From assembly GCA_032209605.1 (NCBI GenBank), contig JASFXZ010000005.1, forward strand, positions 19,024,860 through 19,088,859: 64,000 bases of DNA, read 5' to 3'. Below, piece by piece: positions 63,257-64,000 of this stretch (within the stretch, counting starts at the first letter, position 1; each line of letters begins with the position of its first letter). The notes beneath the pieces are model-generated. The model searched no databases. It was not told the DNA's origin and saw only the letters and a list, made by a program, of their open reading frames with translations. This stretch comes from Mactromeris polynyma. Taxonomy: Eukaryota; Mollusca; Bivalvia; Venerida; Mactridae. The position numbers and the translations under genes were made by a program.

Positions 63257-63610
63257 CAGGGATGGGTCGAGTACTGGGGGATAGTACTCGAGTAAGTACT
63301 GGATGCTTAGAGAGTACTTGAGTAAGTACTGAGTACTGGATGCTTAAATAGTACTCAAGTAAGTACTGAGTACTGGATGCTTAAAGAGTACTTGAGTAAG
63401 AACTGAGTACTGGATGCTTAAAGAGTACTCAAGTAAGTACTGAGTACTGGATGCTTAAAGAGTACTCGAGTAAGTACTGAGTACTGGATGCTTAAAGAGT
63501 ACTTGAGTAAGTACTGAGTACTGGATGCTTAAAGAGTACTCAAGTAAGTACTGAGTACTGGATGCTTAAATAGTACTCGAGTAAGTACTGAGTACTCACT
63601 TGTGTGTCTG
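63257..63610. mobile_element. hAT-like non-autonomous element filled by a 37-bp minisatellite
   Basis: AACAGCAC stands on both sides (63249-63256 and 63611-63618), an 8-bp target duplication. The element starts CAGGGATGGGTCGAG, a hAT-style end. Between about 63270 and 63598 about nine copies of a 37-bp unit (GTACTGGATGCTTAAAGAGT with ACTCGAGTAAGTACTGA) fill it. There is no transposase. Confidence 0.7.
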
Positions 63611-63931
63611 AACAGCACCAACTAGATTATATCAGGCCATAGCTGGAACTCTCTACAACAGAGAAGGGTTAACTCTCAGCTAGTCATGATGGTCCGACTT
63701 ATACACGATTAACAGTTCCAAGAGCATAACAATTAACATTCTCCCCATTTATAGCGACTGCTTATCTCTACATATAACTTTCATAGAAAAATCCCGATAT
63801 TTGGCAGGGTTTAACAATTGATTAAGTGTTTGTGGTTACATCAAATATATTAAATTGTATATTTTTGGAAAATTTAAATCGTAAACTTTTTTTCCAGTGT
63901 TAAATTGTTTTAGAAAATTGAAAAAGAAACC

Positions 63932-64000
63932 ATGTCAGACGGACAGTTAAGAAACAGCAGTTTCTATAAAGTTTTAGCGTTGCACTTTGGCTTGCAATAT
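63932..64000 (+). CDS. Possible 5' end of a gene cut by the window edge
   Basis: After an acceptor-like TTTTTTTCCAG (ending near 63897) and about 34 nt of leader, ATG at 63932 in the context AAACCATGT opens a frame that stays open to the window end. It encodes 23 residues (MSDGQLRNSSFYKVLALHFG...). The length is too short for recognition. Confidence 0.3.
   Translation, partial: MSDGQLRNSSFYKVLALHFGLQY

Overview
The window is a piece of an AT-rich, intron-rich animal nuclear genome. Two conserved metazoan genes with GT-AG introns, dense mobile-element debris and very large minisatellites point to an invertebrate, probably a lophotrochozoan such as a mollusc. That last step is inference from protein similarity and repeat style, not from a marker gene.

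Two genes are recognisable, in divergent orientation. On the minus strand (6038-14500) lies the 5' part of an ezrin/radixin/moesin (ERM) gene: an untranslated first exon near 14.45 kb, then coding exons giving the first 64 residues of the FERM domain. The rest lies beyond the left edge. On the plus strand (25261-47435) lies a complete TFIP11 (Ntr1-like, G-patch) gene: 16 coding exons whose phases all join, 818 residues, with a poly(A) signal at 47414. TFIP11 is the spliceosome-disassembly factor that activates the DHX15 helicase.

The most striking structure is inside TFIP11. Intron 8 (31399-38388) is almost entirely a 6.9-kb tandem array of about 160 copies of a 43-bp unit. The array starts at the exon 8 splice donor, and almost every unit carries AAG|GTAAGTATT, a better match to U1 snRNA than the authentic donor. 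A second array (103 bp x 6) starts at the exon 14 donor. A third (about 61 bp x about 44, 47460-50170) starts just behind the poly(A) site; its units contain a TTTTTCAG|AG motif resembling a 3' splice site.

Mobile elements fill much of the rest. A young Ty3/Gypsy-type LTR retrotransposon (53714-60481) has LTRs differing at one noticed position in 1126, a tRNA-Leu-type primer site, gag, a textbook -1 frameshift signal and a pol reading frame that ends after RNase H without an integrase. A 5'-truncated LINE with a 13-bp target duplication sits in TFIP11 intron 10. Several non-autonomous DNA elements have clear inverted termini and target duplications: hAT-like at 24610-25161 and 63257-63610, Tc1/mariner-like at 43643-44004 and 52466-53315, Harbinger-like at 7486-7726, and others. 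Degenerate tRNA-derived SINE heads occur at 16340, 28370, 40800 and 61346. Between the two genes (14.5-25.2 kb) a mosaic of three duplicated modules includes a GTACGAAATGACCCGGG-type palindromic minisatellite.

The right end (60.5-64 kb) holds an unrecognised pair of exon-like open segments (60781-61297) and, at the very edge, a possible gene start (63932).
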